Below, piece after piece: positions 26,841-34,982 of a stretch of DNA of 64,000 nucleotides. How positions within the stretch are numbered: the stretch's first letter is position 1; every line of letters begins with the position of its first letter. Both the position numbers and the translations under genes were made by a program. The stretch comes from Betaproteobacteria bacterium (GTDB lineage: Bacteria; Pseudomonadota; Gammaproteobacteria; Burkholderiales; Rhodocyclaceae). Location of the stretch: NCBI GenBank assembly GCA_028065725.1, contig JAPTVL010000173.1, forward strand, positions 1 to 64,000, in the 5' to 3' direction. The notes under the pieces were generated by a model. That model did no database searches and was not told the origin of the DNA. It saw only the letters and a program-made list of their open reading frames with translations.

Positions 26841-28799
26841 TCAGGAACTCTGCGCCGTGAAGCGCCGCCCCGGATCGCTTTCGCTGACCCAGTGTTTTTG
26901 CCACCACGCATCGATCTGGATGCGCGTCCAGGGCATGTGCACCAGCACCCCGTCGAGCGCCCCGGCGACTTCGGCGATGGCCTGCGGTCGCGCCGCCGGA
27001 TTCTTTTCCAGGCAGCGGCCGATCAGCGCATCGAGTTCCACCGGCACCGCGAAGGGAGAGCATTCCGAGGCGAGCCGCGGCACGGTATGCAGGACCTGGT
27101 AGGTCAGGTCGTGTTCGGTCTCGGTCTCGAACAGGCGCTTGCCGGTGAGCAGGTAGAAGCCGACCGCGCCCAGGGCGTAGATGTCGGCGCGGCCGTCGGC
27201 GTCGCTGGGATTGCGGATGCGTTCGGGCGACATGTAGAGCGGTGTGCCGAGGATGCGCATGGTGCCGGTCAGGTCGCGCGTCTGCTCGCCGGTGATCTGC
27301 TTGACCAGGCCGAAGTCCAGCACCTTGACGAAATCGCGCTCGCCGCGAATCTCGCAGAGCATGATGTTCTGTGGCTTGATGTCGCGATGCACCAGGCCGC
27401 AGGAATGCGCCTCCCACAGCGACGCGCAGGCCTGGCGCAGGATGTAGGCGGCGCGTGCCGGCGGCACCGGTCCGTAGCGCTCGACCAGGTCGGCCAGCGA
27501 AAGGCCCTCCAGGTACTCCATGGCGTACCAGAGCTCGCCCCCCGGGCCCACGCCGTAGTCGTAGATGGAGATGGTGTTGGGGTGGTGCAGCAGGCTGGAG
27601 AGCTGGACTTCGCGCTGGAAGCGCGCGGTCCATTCCTCCTTGGTGCTCTGCGTCTTGAGCACCTTCACCGCCGCCGGCCGCTTCAGCATGCGATGCTGCG
27701 CCAGATAGACGTTGCTGATGGCGCCTTCGCCGATCTGCCGCAGCAAGCGGTAGGGCCCCAGCTGGCGTGTACTGCCGTCACGCCGCAGCAGCGTGGCCAG
27801 GGCGTTCGGCGACAGGAAGCCGGAGAGCCACACGGCGAATATGAAGAGCAGGATGACGCCAAACCCGACCTGCAGGTAGGTCAGCGGGGCATAGGCTTCG
27901 CTCGCCTCGATCTCGATCCCCACGCCGATATCGTGTTCGTGCAGCCAGCGCCAGGCACCGATCACATCACGGCCGAGATAGTTCGGATAGGGCGTCAGCA
28001 GGATGCCTTCGCCGTCCTCGCCGCGCTTTGCCAGGGCCTCGACGGCGAGTCGGGTCAGGCGTTCCGATTCGGCGTCGGGCAAAGCCAGGCGCTGTGCCAG
28101 GCCGCGTTGCACCAGTTCTGCGGCATGCCGGCTCGGCGTCAGCAACCAGCCTCCGGCATCGAAGGCCAGGGCTTCGCCGCTTTCGCCGAGACGGGCCGCC
28201 TCGAACAGGGCGGCAAAGCCCTTGTCGACCGGCGAACCGAGGGCAAGCACCGCGACGATCTTGCCGTTTGGCGCATGGATGGGGGTGGCGATCCAGGCGC
28301 GGCCGATTTCGCGGGTGTCCGGGTTGCCGCCAGGAGCGCCGTAGGGCCGCAAAAAGGTCGATCGTCCGTTGAGCACCGGCACCAGATGGATGAGGAAATC
28401 GGAACTCACGCTGCGACCGGTACGCTGTGGCTCGCTGGCGGAAAGTATCCTGCCGCGCGGGTCGACCACCAGTACCGACGTGACACCGATGGCTTCCGCC
28501 TTGTCGAGAACGCTCGCCGCTATGCGATGACCGTCGCCGTCAACCGCACGGCCGGATGCGAGACGGACGATCCCGGCGCTCAGTTCGGCATCGCCGGCAA
28601 GCTGTTCGGCCTCGTGGCGCCGCTCCGTAATCCACTGCTCCAGGGTCCCGACCTGGGTGTTGAGCAGGGCTCGCATGCCGGTGGCGCGAATCTCGCGCAG
28701 CGAATTGTCGGCGCCACGATAGGCCCACAGTCCGACACCGAGCAGGGCCAGCAATAGCAGCAGCAGGACGACGCGCGTTCGGGTGAAATTTGCGTTCAC
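26841..28799 (-). CDS. Membrane Ser/Thr protein kinase with extracytoplasmic Cache-like sensor
   Basis: 652 residues. One TM helix at residues 8-27, an extracytoplasmic region of about 280 residues with Cache-like features (VLVVDPRGRILSASEPQRTG and AWIATPIHAPNGKIVAVLALGSPVDKG), a second TM helix (QVGFGVILLFIFAVWLSGF, about 315-335), then a cytoplasmic Hanks-type kinase. Kinase motifs present: glycine loop IGEGAISNVYL, VAIK-type lysine AAVKVLK, catalytic HRDIKPQN and DFG. This places a periplasmic ligand sensor ahead of a Ser/Thr kinase, an uncommon order since most bacterial Ser/Thr kinases have sensors after the kinase. Possible ligand and targets are unknown. No phosphatase gene is adjacent. 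Confidence 0.9.
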   Translation of the reverse strand: MNANFTRTRVVLLLLLLALLGVGLWAYRGADNSLREIRATGMRALLNTQVGTLEQWITERRHEAEQLAGDAELSAGIVRLASGRAVDGDGHRIAASVLDKAEAIGVTSVLVVDPRGRILSASEPQRTGRSVSSDFLIHLVPVLNGRSTFLRPYGAPGGNPDTREIGRAWIATPIHAPNGKIVAVLALGSPVDKGFAALFEAARLGESGEALAFDAGGWLLTPSRHAAELVQRGLAQRLALPDAESERLTRLAVEALAKRGEDGEGILLTPYPNYLGRDVIGAWRWLHEHDIGVGIEIEASEAYAPLTYLQVGFGVILLFIFAVWLSGFLSPNALATLLRRDGSTRQLGPYRLLRQIGEGAISNVYLAQHRMLKRPAAVKVLKTQSTKEEWTARFQREVQLSSLLHHPNTISIYDYGVGPGGELWYAMEYLEGLSLADLVERYGPVPPARAAYILRQACASLWEAHSCGLVHRDIKPQNIMLCEIRGERDFVKVLDFGLVKQITGEQTRDLTGTMRILGTPLYMSPERIRNPSDADGRADIYALGAVGFYLLTGKRLFETETEHDLTYQVLHTVPRLASECSPFAVPVELDALIGRCLEKNPAARPQAIAEVAGALDGVLVHMPWTRIQIDAWWQKHWVSESDPGRRFTAQSS

Positions 28800-28865
28800 A
28801 GCGTGGGAGTGTAGTTCAGTCCCGGCCCGATCCGATCATGACCGTCCGCATGAATCTCGACACAG

Positions 28866-30644
28866 TCAAAATGCCTGGTCCCAGCGCACCGAGAGGCGGA
28901 TCGCAGCGTTGATCAGGCCTACCATGCTGTAGGTCTGCACGAAGTTGCCCCACTGCTCGCCGCTGCGCGGATCGATGTGCTCGGCCAGCAGGCCATGACG
29001 ATTGCGGCAGGCCAGCAGTTTCTCGAACAGCGCCCGCGCTTCGTCGCGCCGGTCCAGCGCCGCCAGCGCATTGACATACCAGAAGGTGCACACCAGGAAG
29101 GCATTCTCCGGCTCGCCGAAATCGTCCTTCTCGACATAGCGAAAAATGAAATCGCCATGGCGCAGGTCCTTTTCGACGGCGCTGACGGTGGCGGCAAAGC
29201 GCGGATCGGCGGCATCGAGGAAGCCGACTTCGGCCAGCAACAGCAGGCTGGCATCCATGGCCTTGCCGTCGAAGGTCGAGACGAAGCTGCCACGCTTTTT
29301 GTTCCACGCCTTCTTGCTGATCGTCGCGTGCATCTGCGTGGCATGGCCGAACCAGTAGGCCGCGCGCTCGGCCAGTCCAAGACGGGCGGCAATCCGTCCG
29401 AGGCGGTCGCAGGCCGCCCAGCACATCACCGACGAAAAAGTGTGCACCCGCGCGCTGCCGCGCAACTCCCAGAGTCCGGCATCGGGCTGGTCGTAGCAGC
29501 GCCGGGCCTGTTCGCCGAGGACTTCCAGGCGATGGAACAGGGCTTCGTCGCCACGTCGTACCAGACGCTGGTCGAAGAAGATGTGGGTTGCCGCGAGGAT
29601 GACGGAGCCATAGACATCGTGCTGCACCTGGCGGTAGGCCAGGTTGCCGATGCGCACCGGGCCCATGCCGCGATAGCCGATCAACGACGGGATTTCCCTT
29701 TCGTCCAGTGCGGCCCTGCCGTCGATGCCGTACACCGGTTGCAGCACGCCGTCGCCGGCGTTGGCGGCGACATTGACGATGTAGCCGAGGTAGCGTTCCA
29801 TGGTGCGCGTGGCGCCCAGCCGGTTCAGGGCGTTGACGACGAAATAGCCGTCGCGTACCCAGCAATAGCGATAGTCCCAGTTGCGTTCGCTGCCTGCCGC
29901 TTCGGGAATCGATGTCGTCATCGCGGCGACGATGGCGCCGGTGTCGTCGTAGGCGTTGAGCTTGAGCGTGATCGCGGCGCGTATCACCTCTTCTTGCCAC
30001 TCGAAAGGAATGCCGAGGAAGCGCACCCATTCGCTCCAGTATTCGGTGGTCTCCACCAGGAAGCGGCGGCCGACTTCGTTGGCGGCCTCGTGCACGGTTT
30101 CGTCCGCTCCCAGCAGCAGGGTCACGGTGTCTTCGAGAAAGAAGGCGGTTTCCTGCAGGATCGCGGTCAGCGAGGCATTGGTGGTCAGGCGCAGGGTGAG
30201 GCCAGGCGCCACGTAGCGAATGTGGTTGCTGCCCCAGGTGACTTCCGGGCGGGCGGCGCCGTCGCTGCAGGTCGGCCGCACGCGCAGCGTCAGGCGCGGG
30301 CTGCCGCCGAGGCGGCGGATGTGGCGCACCAGCATCATCGGCCGGAACATGCGCCCGTACTGGCCGAAGCGCGGCGCGAAATCGGTGACTTCGATGCCGC
30401 CGCCGTGGCAATCGTAAAGACGGGTCACCAGGATCGCCGTGTTCTCCAGGTAGTGCTGCTCGGTGCGCTCGCAATCCGCCAGTTCGACTGCGGAAAAGCC
30501 GTAGTCGTCGGTGTCCCGCAGCAGGGAGCAGAACACCGGATCGCCGTCGAAGCGCGGGAAGCAGCCCCAGACGATCTTCGCCCGGGCGTCGACCAGTGCG
30601 CCCACGGTACAGTTGCCGATCAAGGCCAGGTCCAGTGTGTTCAT
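28866..30644 (-). CDS. Glycoside hydrolase family 15 (glucoamylase/trehalase-like)
   Basis: 592 residues. N-terminal beta-sandwich (MNTLDLALIGNCTVGALV…) and (alpha/alpha)6 barrel with GSERNWDYRYCWVRDGYFVV, IPSLIGYRGMGPVRIGNLA and C-terminal AEHIDPRSGEQWGNFVQTYS, typical of GH15 proteins of about 600 residues. Proposed roles are alpha-glucan or trehalose hydrolysis. It overlaps otsB by 4 bp (ATGA), so a part in trehalose turnover is likely. No signal peptide is visible, so it acts in the cytoplasm. The exact substrate cannot be read from sequence. Confidence 0.92.
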   Translation of the reverse strand: MNTLDLALIGNCTVGALVDARAKIVWGCFPRFDGDPVFCSLLRDTDDYGFSAVELADCERTEQHYLENTAILVTRLYDCHGGGIEVTDFAPRFGQYGRMFRPMMLVRHIRRLGGSPRLTLRVRPTCSDGAARPEVTWGSNHIRYVAPGLTLRLTTNASLTAILQETAFFLEDTVTLLLGADETVHEAANEVGRRFLVETTEYWSEWVRFLGIPFEWQEEVIRAAITLKLNAYDDTGAIVAAMTTSIPEAAGSERNWDYRYCWVRDGYFVVNALNRLGATRTMERYLGYIVNVAANAGDGVLQPVYGIDGRAALDEREIPSLIGYRGMGPVRIGNLAYRQVQHDVYGSVILAATHIFFDQRLVRRGDEALFHRLEVLGEQARRCYDQPDAGLWELRGSARVHTFSSVMCWAACDRLGRIAARLGLAERAAYWFGHATQMHATISKKAWNKKRGSFVSTFDGKAMDASLLLLAEVGFLDAADPRFAATVSAVEKDLRHGDFIFRYVEKDDFGEPENAFLVCTFWYVNALAALDRRDEARALFEKLLACRNRHGLLAEHIDPRSGEQWGNFVQTYSMVGLINAAIRLSVRWDQAF

Positions 30645-31393
30645 CCTGTTCCTTTCAGTGCGTCGTTCAGCCAGTTGCGGACTGCCGCGACCTGCGGCAG
30701 GCGATAGCGGGCGCAACTCGGTCCGGGGCCGACCTTGATCGAGATGCCGCCGGCCCGGTTCACCTCGGCAAAGCCGTGTTCGTCATTCAGATCATCGCCG
30801 ATGAACACCGGGTGGCGACCGCGAAAGGGCGATTCCGCAAGATATTCGGCTACCGCCGTGCCCTTGTCGATGCCCGCCGGCTTGATTTCTATCACGCGCT
30901 TGCCCTTCTGCAGTTCCAGCCCGCCACCGGCTTCCTGCATCACCCCCGCCATCAGTCGATGGGCGTAGGCGGCCAGGTGGGGCGCTTGCCGGTAGTGCAG
31001 GGCGAGCGTGAGCCCCTTGTCTTCCAGCAGCAGGCCGGGATGCCGGGCCAGTACCGGTGCCAGGGCTTCCTTGATGGTGCATTTGGCGCCGGGCGGCGCG
31101 GCATGGATCCACAGCCTGCCGGCGGCGTCGCGCCGCTCCAGGCCGTGCTGGCCGGCCAGCGGCATGCGCTGCGCGCCAAGCAGTTCTTCCAGGTCGGAGA
31201 TTGAACGACCGCTGACCAGAGCCAGCGCGCCGCCGCTGACGCGGGACAGTCTTTCAATCAGTTCCAGCAGTTCCAGATCCACCCGTACTGCAGAAGGTGT
31301 GTCGGCGATTTCCAGCAGCGTGCCATCGACATCGAGGAAGAAGGCGCACTCGACACAGGCGGCCGGCGGTCGGCGCAGGGGTTCCTGCCTCAT
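30641..31393 (-). CDS. otsB: Trehalose-6-phosphate phosphatase
   Basis: 250 residues, HAD fold. Motif I FLDVDGTL, motif II VSGRS, the lysine region KGKRVIEIKP and motif IV FIGDDLNDEHGF are all present, and length is normal. It removes phosphate from trehalose-6-phosphate. Its ATG 31393 overlaps the stop of otsA (ATGA) and its stop overlaps the GH15 start, so three coupled genes form the operon otsA-otsB-GH15 in the direction of transcription. Confidence 0.95.
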   Translation of the reverse strand: MRQEPLRRPPAACVECAFFLDVDGTLLEIADTPSAVRVDLELLELIERLSRVSGGALALVSGRSISDLEELLGAQRMPLAGQHGLERRDAAGRLWIHAAPPGAKCTIKEALAPVLARHPGLLLEDKGLTLALHYRQAPHLAAYAHRLMAGVMQEAGGGLELQKGKRVIEIKPAGIDKGTAVAEYLAESPFRGRHPVFIGDDLNDEHGFAEVNRAGGISIKVGPGPSCARYRLPQVAAVRNWLNDALKGTG

Positions 31394-33621
31394 AGGGACC
31401 TGCCGCCGCCCTTGCCGATCAGCCGGCCGCGCCGGCGCATCGCGGCGGCATCGAGCAGCATGCGGCCGGCCCAGCGGAAAACGTTGTATTCGGCCACCAG
31501 TCCACGCATCAGACGCATGCGATCGCGCTGTTCGGTTTCCGGCATGGTCAGCGCGAGGTGCAGGGCGGCCGCGCACTGGTCCGCATCGTAAGGACTGACG
31601 ATCAGGGCTTCGGGGAGTTCGCGCGCGGCGCCGGTGAACTGGGACAGGATCAGCACCCCGCGCTCGTCGTCGCGGGCGGCGACGAATTCCTTGGCCACCA
31701 GGTTCATGCCGTCATGCAGGCTGCTGACAAAACAGAGATCGGCGGCACGGAAGTGCTCGTACACTTCCTTCGCATCGTGGTGCTCGACCTTGAGCACGAT
31801 GGGCGGCGGGCCTTCGCGCCCGAAGCGGGTATTGATCTGCGTCGCCATGGCCCTTACCTGTGCTTCGTGGTGCTGGTACTCGTCGATGCCCGAGCGCGTC
31901 GGGGCGGCGATCTGGATGAAGCTGAAGTGCCCGATCCATTCGGGATTCATTTCCAGCAGGCGCTCGATGGCCCGAAAGCGTTCGACGATGCCCTTGGTGT
32001 AGTCGAGGCGATCGACGCCGATGCCCAGCTTGTGCCCTGCTGGCAGGCTATTCATCTGCCGAATGTCGCTGCGGCAGGCCGCCACGTCCTTCTGCATCAG
32101 TTCTGCTTCCGGCGGCCAGGCAATCGAGATCGGATAGCGACGGACGGCAGTCAGCTTGCCACCGAGGGAAACCGTGAAGGATTCACGATCGACGCGCGCC
32201 TCGAGCAGGCGATCCACGGTGTCGACGAAATTGTTGCAGTGGAACTGCGTGTGGAAGCCGAGAATGCTGCTGCCCAGCAGTCCGGCCAGCACTTCCTCGC
32301 CCCACGGACAGATGGAGAAGGATTCCGGATTGGGCCACGGAATATGCCAGAAGGTAATGATCGTGGCATCGGGCAGTTCCTCGCGGATCATCCTCGGCAG
32401 CAGCGCGAAGTGGTAATCCTGCACCAGCACGATGGGCGCCTTGGTTTTCGCCTCGCTGGCCACGGCCTTGGCGAACTTGCGATTGACCGCGACATACTGC
32501 GCCCAGTCGCCGGAGCGGAAGGTCGGCCGCACATGGGCGATGTGGCACAGCGGCCAGAGGCCTTCGTTGGCCAGCCCGTAGTAATAGCCGGCCTCTTCCT
32601 CCGCCGTGAGCCAGACCCGGCGGATCTGGTAGGCGGGCTTGTCCGGCGGTACGGCGACACGGTCGTGGCGGTCGACCACCTCGCGGTCGGCCGAGCCGCT
32701 GCCGTGCGCGATCCAGGTGCCGGAGCAGGCGCGCATGATTGGCTCCAGCGCCGTGACCAGACCGCTGGCCGGGCGCTGCACCTCGATGCGATCGCCGCGC
32801 CGCTGGTGGATGTAGGGCTCGCGGTTGGATACCACGATGACGTCTTCGCCGCGCAGTTCGCCGTGGAGAATGGCGCGCAGCGACTCCGGCGTCCAGGTGA
32901 TCTGGCTTTCGTCGCGCGCGCGCGTTTCCGCCTCCAGCTCGCGGATCAGCCGTTGCAGATCGCGGGCAATCGGCTTGAACTCCGACGGTCCCGCTGGCGC
33001 GCCGACCTCGGGCTGGCGCAGCAGCCCTTCGCCGCGCAGCAGGGAATGCATGCCGGCCATCCAGCCGCGCCACGACAACTGGGCGATGATCACCGTGATC
33101 AGCGACACTACCGCCGCCAGCGCCATGAAGAAATAGAACACGTAACGCTTGGTTTCCTCGCTGCGGCGCGTGACGAAGCTCATGTCATGCACCAGGACCA
33201 GCTTGCCTGCCGGCCCCAGTTCGCTGGTCATCGGTTTTACCGCCACGTGCAGGGGTCCCTGGGTGCTGGACAGCAAGTGGTCGCCCGCCTCCTCCCAGCG
33301 CGAAAGATCGGTGCAACGGATTTCCGCCGGCAGGGCGCGGCTGGCCAGCGCCGCGGACTGGTCCGAGGCGCAATAGCCGATGGCGTACAGTCGCTCGTCC
33401 TGGGTAATGCTGGCGAAGAAGGCGCCGATCTTGGCCTTCTTGCCGGCTGCCAGCTGTTCCTGCAGCGGCTCCTGGATGGTGTTGGCGATCAGCGTGGCGC
33501 GTATGTCGAGATCGCGCACAAACCATTTCAGCGTCAGCTGGTCGACCAGCGGCGCCACCGCATAGGCGATACCGGCCAACACCAGCATCAATGGAAGTAC
33601 AAAGCGCAGCGAAAGTCGCAT
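31390..33621 (-). CDS. otsA: Membrane-anchored trehalose-6-phosphate synthase with N-terminal sensor domain
   Basis: 743 residues, against about 470 for ordinary OtsA. Residues 1-270 form an extra module: TM helix at 7-27, about 130 residues outside the membrane, a second TM ([21 protein letters not shown], about 163-185) and a HAMP-like/coiled linker. GT20 catalytic domain follows: [45 protein letters not shown], all conserved. The module shape (TM-periplasm-TM-HAMP) is that of a sensor, so trehalose synthesis might be switched by an external cue such as osmolarity. The fusion is one continuous frame with no ribosome site at the junction. Confidence 0.93.
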   Translation of the reverse strand: MRLSLRFVLPLMLVLAGIAYAVAPLVDQLTLKWFVRDLDIRATLIANTIQEPLQEQLAAGKKAKIGAFFASITQDERLYAIGYCASDQSAALASRALPAEIRCTDLSRWEEAGDHLLSSTQGPLHVAVKPMTSELGPAGKLVLVHDMSFVTRRSEETKRYVFYFFMALAAVVSLITVIIAQLSWRGWMAGMHSLLRGEGLLRQPEVGAPAGPSEFKPIARDLQRLIRELEAETRARDESQITWTPESLRAILHGELRGEDVIVVSNREPYIHQRRGDRIEVQRPASGLVTALEPIMRACSGTWIAHGSGSADREVVDRHDRVAVPPDKPAYQIRRVWLTAEEEAGYYYGLANEGLWPLCHIAHVRPTFRSGDWAQYVAVNRKFAKAVASEAKTKAPIVLVQDYHFALLPRMIREELPDATIITFWHIPWPNPESFSICPWGEEVLAGLLGSSILGFHTQFHCNNFVDTVDRLLEARVDRESFTVSLGGKLTAVRRYPISIAWPPEAELMQKDVAACRSDIRQMNSLPAGHKLGIGVDRLDYTKGIVERFRAIERLLEMNPEWIGHFSFIQIAAPTRSGIDEYQHHEAQVRAMATQINTRFGREGPPPIVLKVEHHDAKEVYEHFRAADLCFVSSLHDGMNLVAKEFVAARDDERGVLILSQFTGAARELPEALIVSPYDADQCAAALHLALTMPETEQRDRMRLMRGLVAEYNVFRWAGRMLLDAAAMRRRGRLIGKGGGRSL

Positions 33622-33695
33622 GTATTGATCCTTTTCGTCCGACGAGGCTCATTGTGCCACGCTGGTTGTACCAATTTCTGACCGATCCGCCGTGG

Positions 33696-33721
33696 ATCGG
33701 CGTGCCGCCGGCGCCGACTTT
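33696..33721. repeat. Copy of the dispersed 26-bp repeat
   Basis: ATCGGCGTG followed by CCGCCGGCGCCGACTTT. It is in the 233-bp gap upstream of otsA and differs from the 9035 copy at two positions. I see no other feature in that gap. Confidence 0.6.
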
Positions 33722-33854
33722 CCCTTTCGGCCCGCCAGGAAAACAGCGGGCGGCAGCGGGTCGCCCCGGCTCCGCCCGAAACTCTTCCCCTTTGGAGATC
33801 AGTTCAGGTCGATGCCATTGCCATTGGCCGCGATGATGGGAATATCTTGCCGGA

Positions 33855-34160
33855 TCAAAAGCACTGCAACATGTTGTTGTCGCAGTAGAGCTTCTTCAGG
33901 TAGGCCAGACCGATCCAGCACCAGAACAGCAGGGCGAAGGCGACGAACGGCAGATGCTTGTCAATGACCTGCGGCGGCGTAACCTTGCGTACGATCTTCA
34001 GTACCGGCGCCGTGACGATCAGGAACAGTTTGTACATGGTGTTGTCGTGGCGGCGGCTGCCGGCCAGCAGGGCCAGCAGGCCCTGACCCAGCAGAAACAA
34101 CATTGCGACTTCAACCAGCGCGCGCAGTACGCCGAGGATGAGCAGTTCAGGGTGGCTCAT
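33855..34160 (-). CDS. Small inner-membrane protein (101 aa, unknown)
   Basis: 101 residues with two long hydrophobic helices (GVLRALVEVAMLFLLGQGLLALL and LPFVAFALLFWCWIGLAYL). A basic stretch (SRRHDNTMY) lies between them. The layout resembles YggT-like or DUF-type small membrane proteins, but I do not assign a family. It is divergent from the TPR-protein gene, with 38 bp between the two starts, where both promoters must overlap. Confidence 0.7.
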   Translation of the reverse strand: MSHPELLILGVLRALVEVAMLFLLGQGLLALLAGSRRHDNTMYKLFLIVTAPVLKIVRKVTPPQVIDKHLPFVAFALLFWCWIGLAYLKKLYCDNNMLQCF

Positions 34161-34198
34161 GGTATGTTTCCGACTCCATTATAAGTTTGGGCAATTTC

Positions 34199-34789
34199 AT
34201 GAATTACGAACATTGGCGGCATTATGCCCGCGGCTGGGTGTTTCATTTCCTGGGTCGCGAAGACAGTGCCTTCGAGGCCTACCTTGCGGCGTTTCGCATC
34301 AACCCGCAGGACGTGCAGTCGGCGCGCCATCTGGCCGCGATCGCGGCCAAGCGCAAGAACTGGGATGTCGCCATCAAGTGGTTCGAGGCGGCGCTGGCGC
34401 TGACGCCGGACGACGGCGCCAACTGGTTCAACCTCGGTTACGTCTGCGAACACGCGGGCAAGCCGAAGGAAGCGATCGCGGCCTTCACCGAGGCTGTGCG
34501 TCTGGTGCCGCAGCAGGACATGGCCTGGTATGGCATGGGGCTGGCCCATGCGCGCCTCGGCCAGCACGACGAAGCGGTCAAGGCGCTGGAAAAGGTGGTC
34601 GAGCTGCAGCCCATGAGTGGCGAAGGTTTCTATCAACTGGGCATGGCCTATCACCATGCCAACCGCCCCGACGACGTGACCAGCATACTCAAGCGCCTGG
34701 TTGCCTTCGAGCCGAAGCGGGCCAGGAAGCTGGCACAGGATACCCAGCGCGCCGATCTCATGAAATTCATTCCGGAACTTCCCTTCTGA
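34199..34789 (+). CDS. Tetratricopeptide repeat protein
   Basis: 196 residues made almost entirely of about five TPR units (for example ARHLAAIAAKRKNWDVAIKWFEAALALTPDD, read as WDVAIKWFEAALALTP, then EAIAAFTEAVRLVPQ and EAVKALEKVVELQPM). Such proteins are scaffolds for protein-protein contact. No signal peptide or membrane segment is visible. The ATG 34199 is chosen over an upstream TTG at 34187. Partner unknown; the divergent small membrane protein gene is the only neighbour that might be linked. Confidence 0.85.
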   Translation: MNYEHWRHYARGWVFHFLGREDSAFEAYLAAFRINPQDVQSARHLAAIAAKRKNWDVAIKWFEAALALTPDDGANWFNLGYVCEHAGKPKEAIAAFTEAVRLVPQQDMAWYGMGLAHARLGQHDEAVKALEKVVELQPMSGEGFYQLGMAYHHANRPDDVTSILKRLVAFEPKRARKLAQDTQRADLMKFIPELPF

Positions 34790-34806
34790 TTTTTTGCTGC
34801 GCCGGC

Positions 34807-34832
34807 CAGGAGTCGGCGCTGGCGCTACGGCG
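34807..34832. repeat. Intergenic repeat related to the 26-bp family
   Basis: AGGAGTCGGCGCTGG-CGCTACGGCG; about 24 of 26 bases match a stretch inside tcdA (23411-23438). In reverse complement it contains CAGCGCCGACT, the core of the 26-bp repeats. Confidence 0.5.
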
Positions 34833-34898
34833 AAAAACAAGGCACGACCCGGGCGGGATAGCTCTGCATACCGTCCCCTCCCATGGCTTCGGAGGCAT

Positions 34899-34933
34899 AA
34901 AAAAACCGGCCCGCGGTTACCCGGGGGCCGGTT
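34899..34933 (-). terminator. Terminator of the DUF4212-symporter operon
   Basis: AACCGGCCC/GGGCCGGTT stem (34933-34925 with 34912-34904 on the minus strand) followed by seven T. A textbook rho-independent terminator 50 bp after the symporter stop. Confidence 0.92.
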
Positions 34934-34982
34934 GAATGAGGGTGGGTATGCTCCCTAGCCCTCCTCCTCCTCCATAAGCTTG

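Noticed and set aside
26199..28757. 852-codon plus-strand frame through the kinase gene
   Set aside because: Antisense shadow of the Ser/Thr kinase; no domain or start context.
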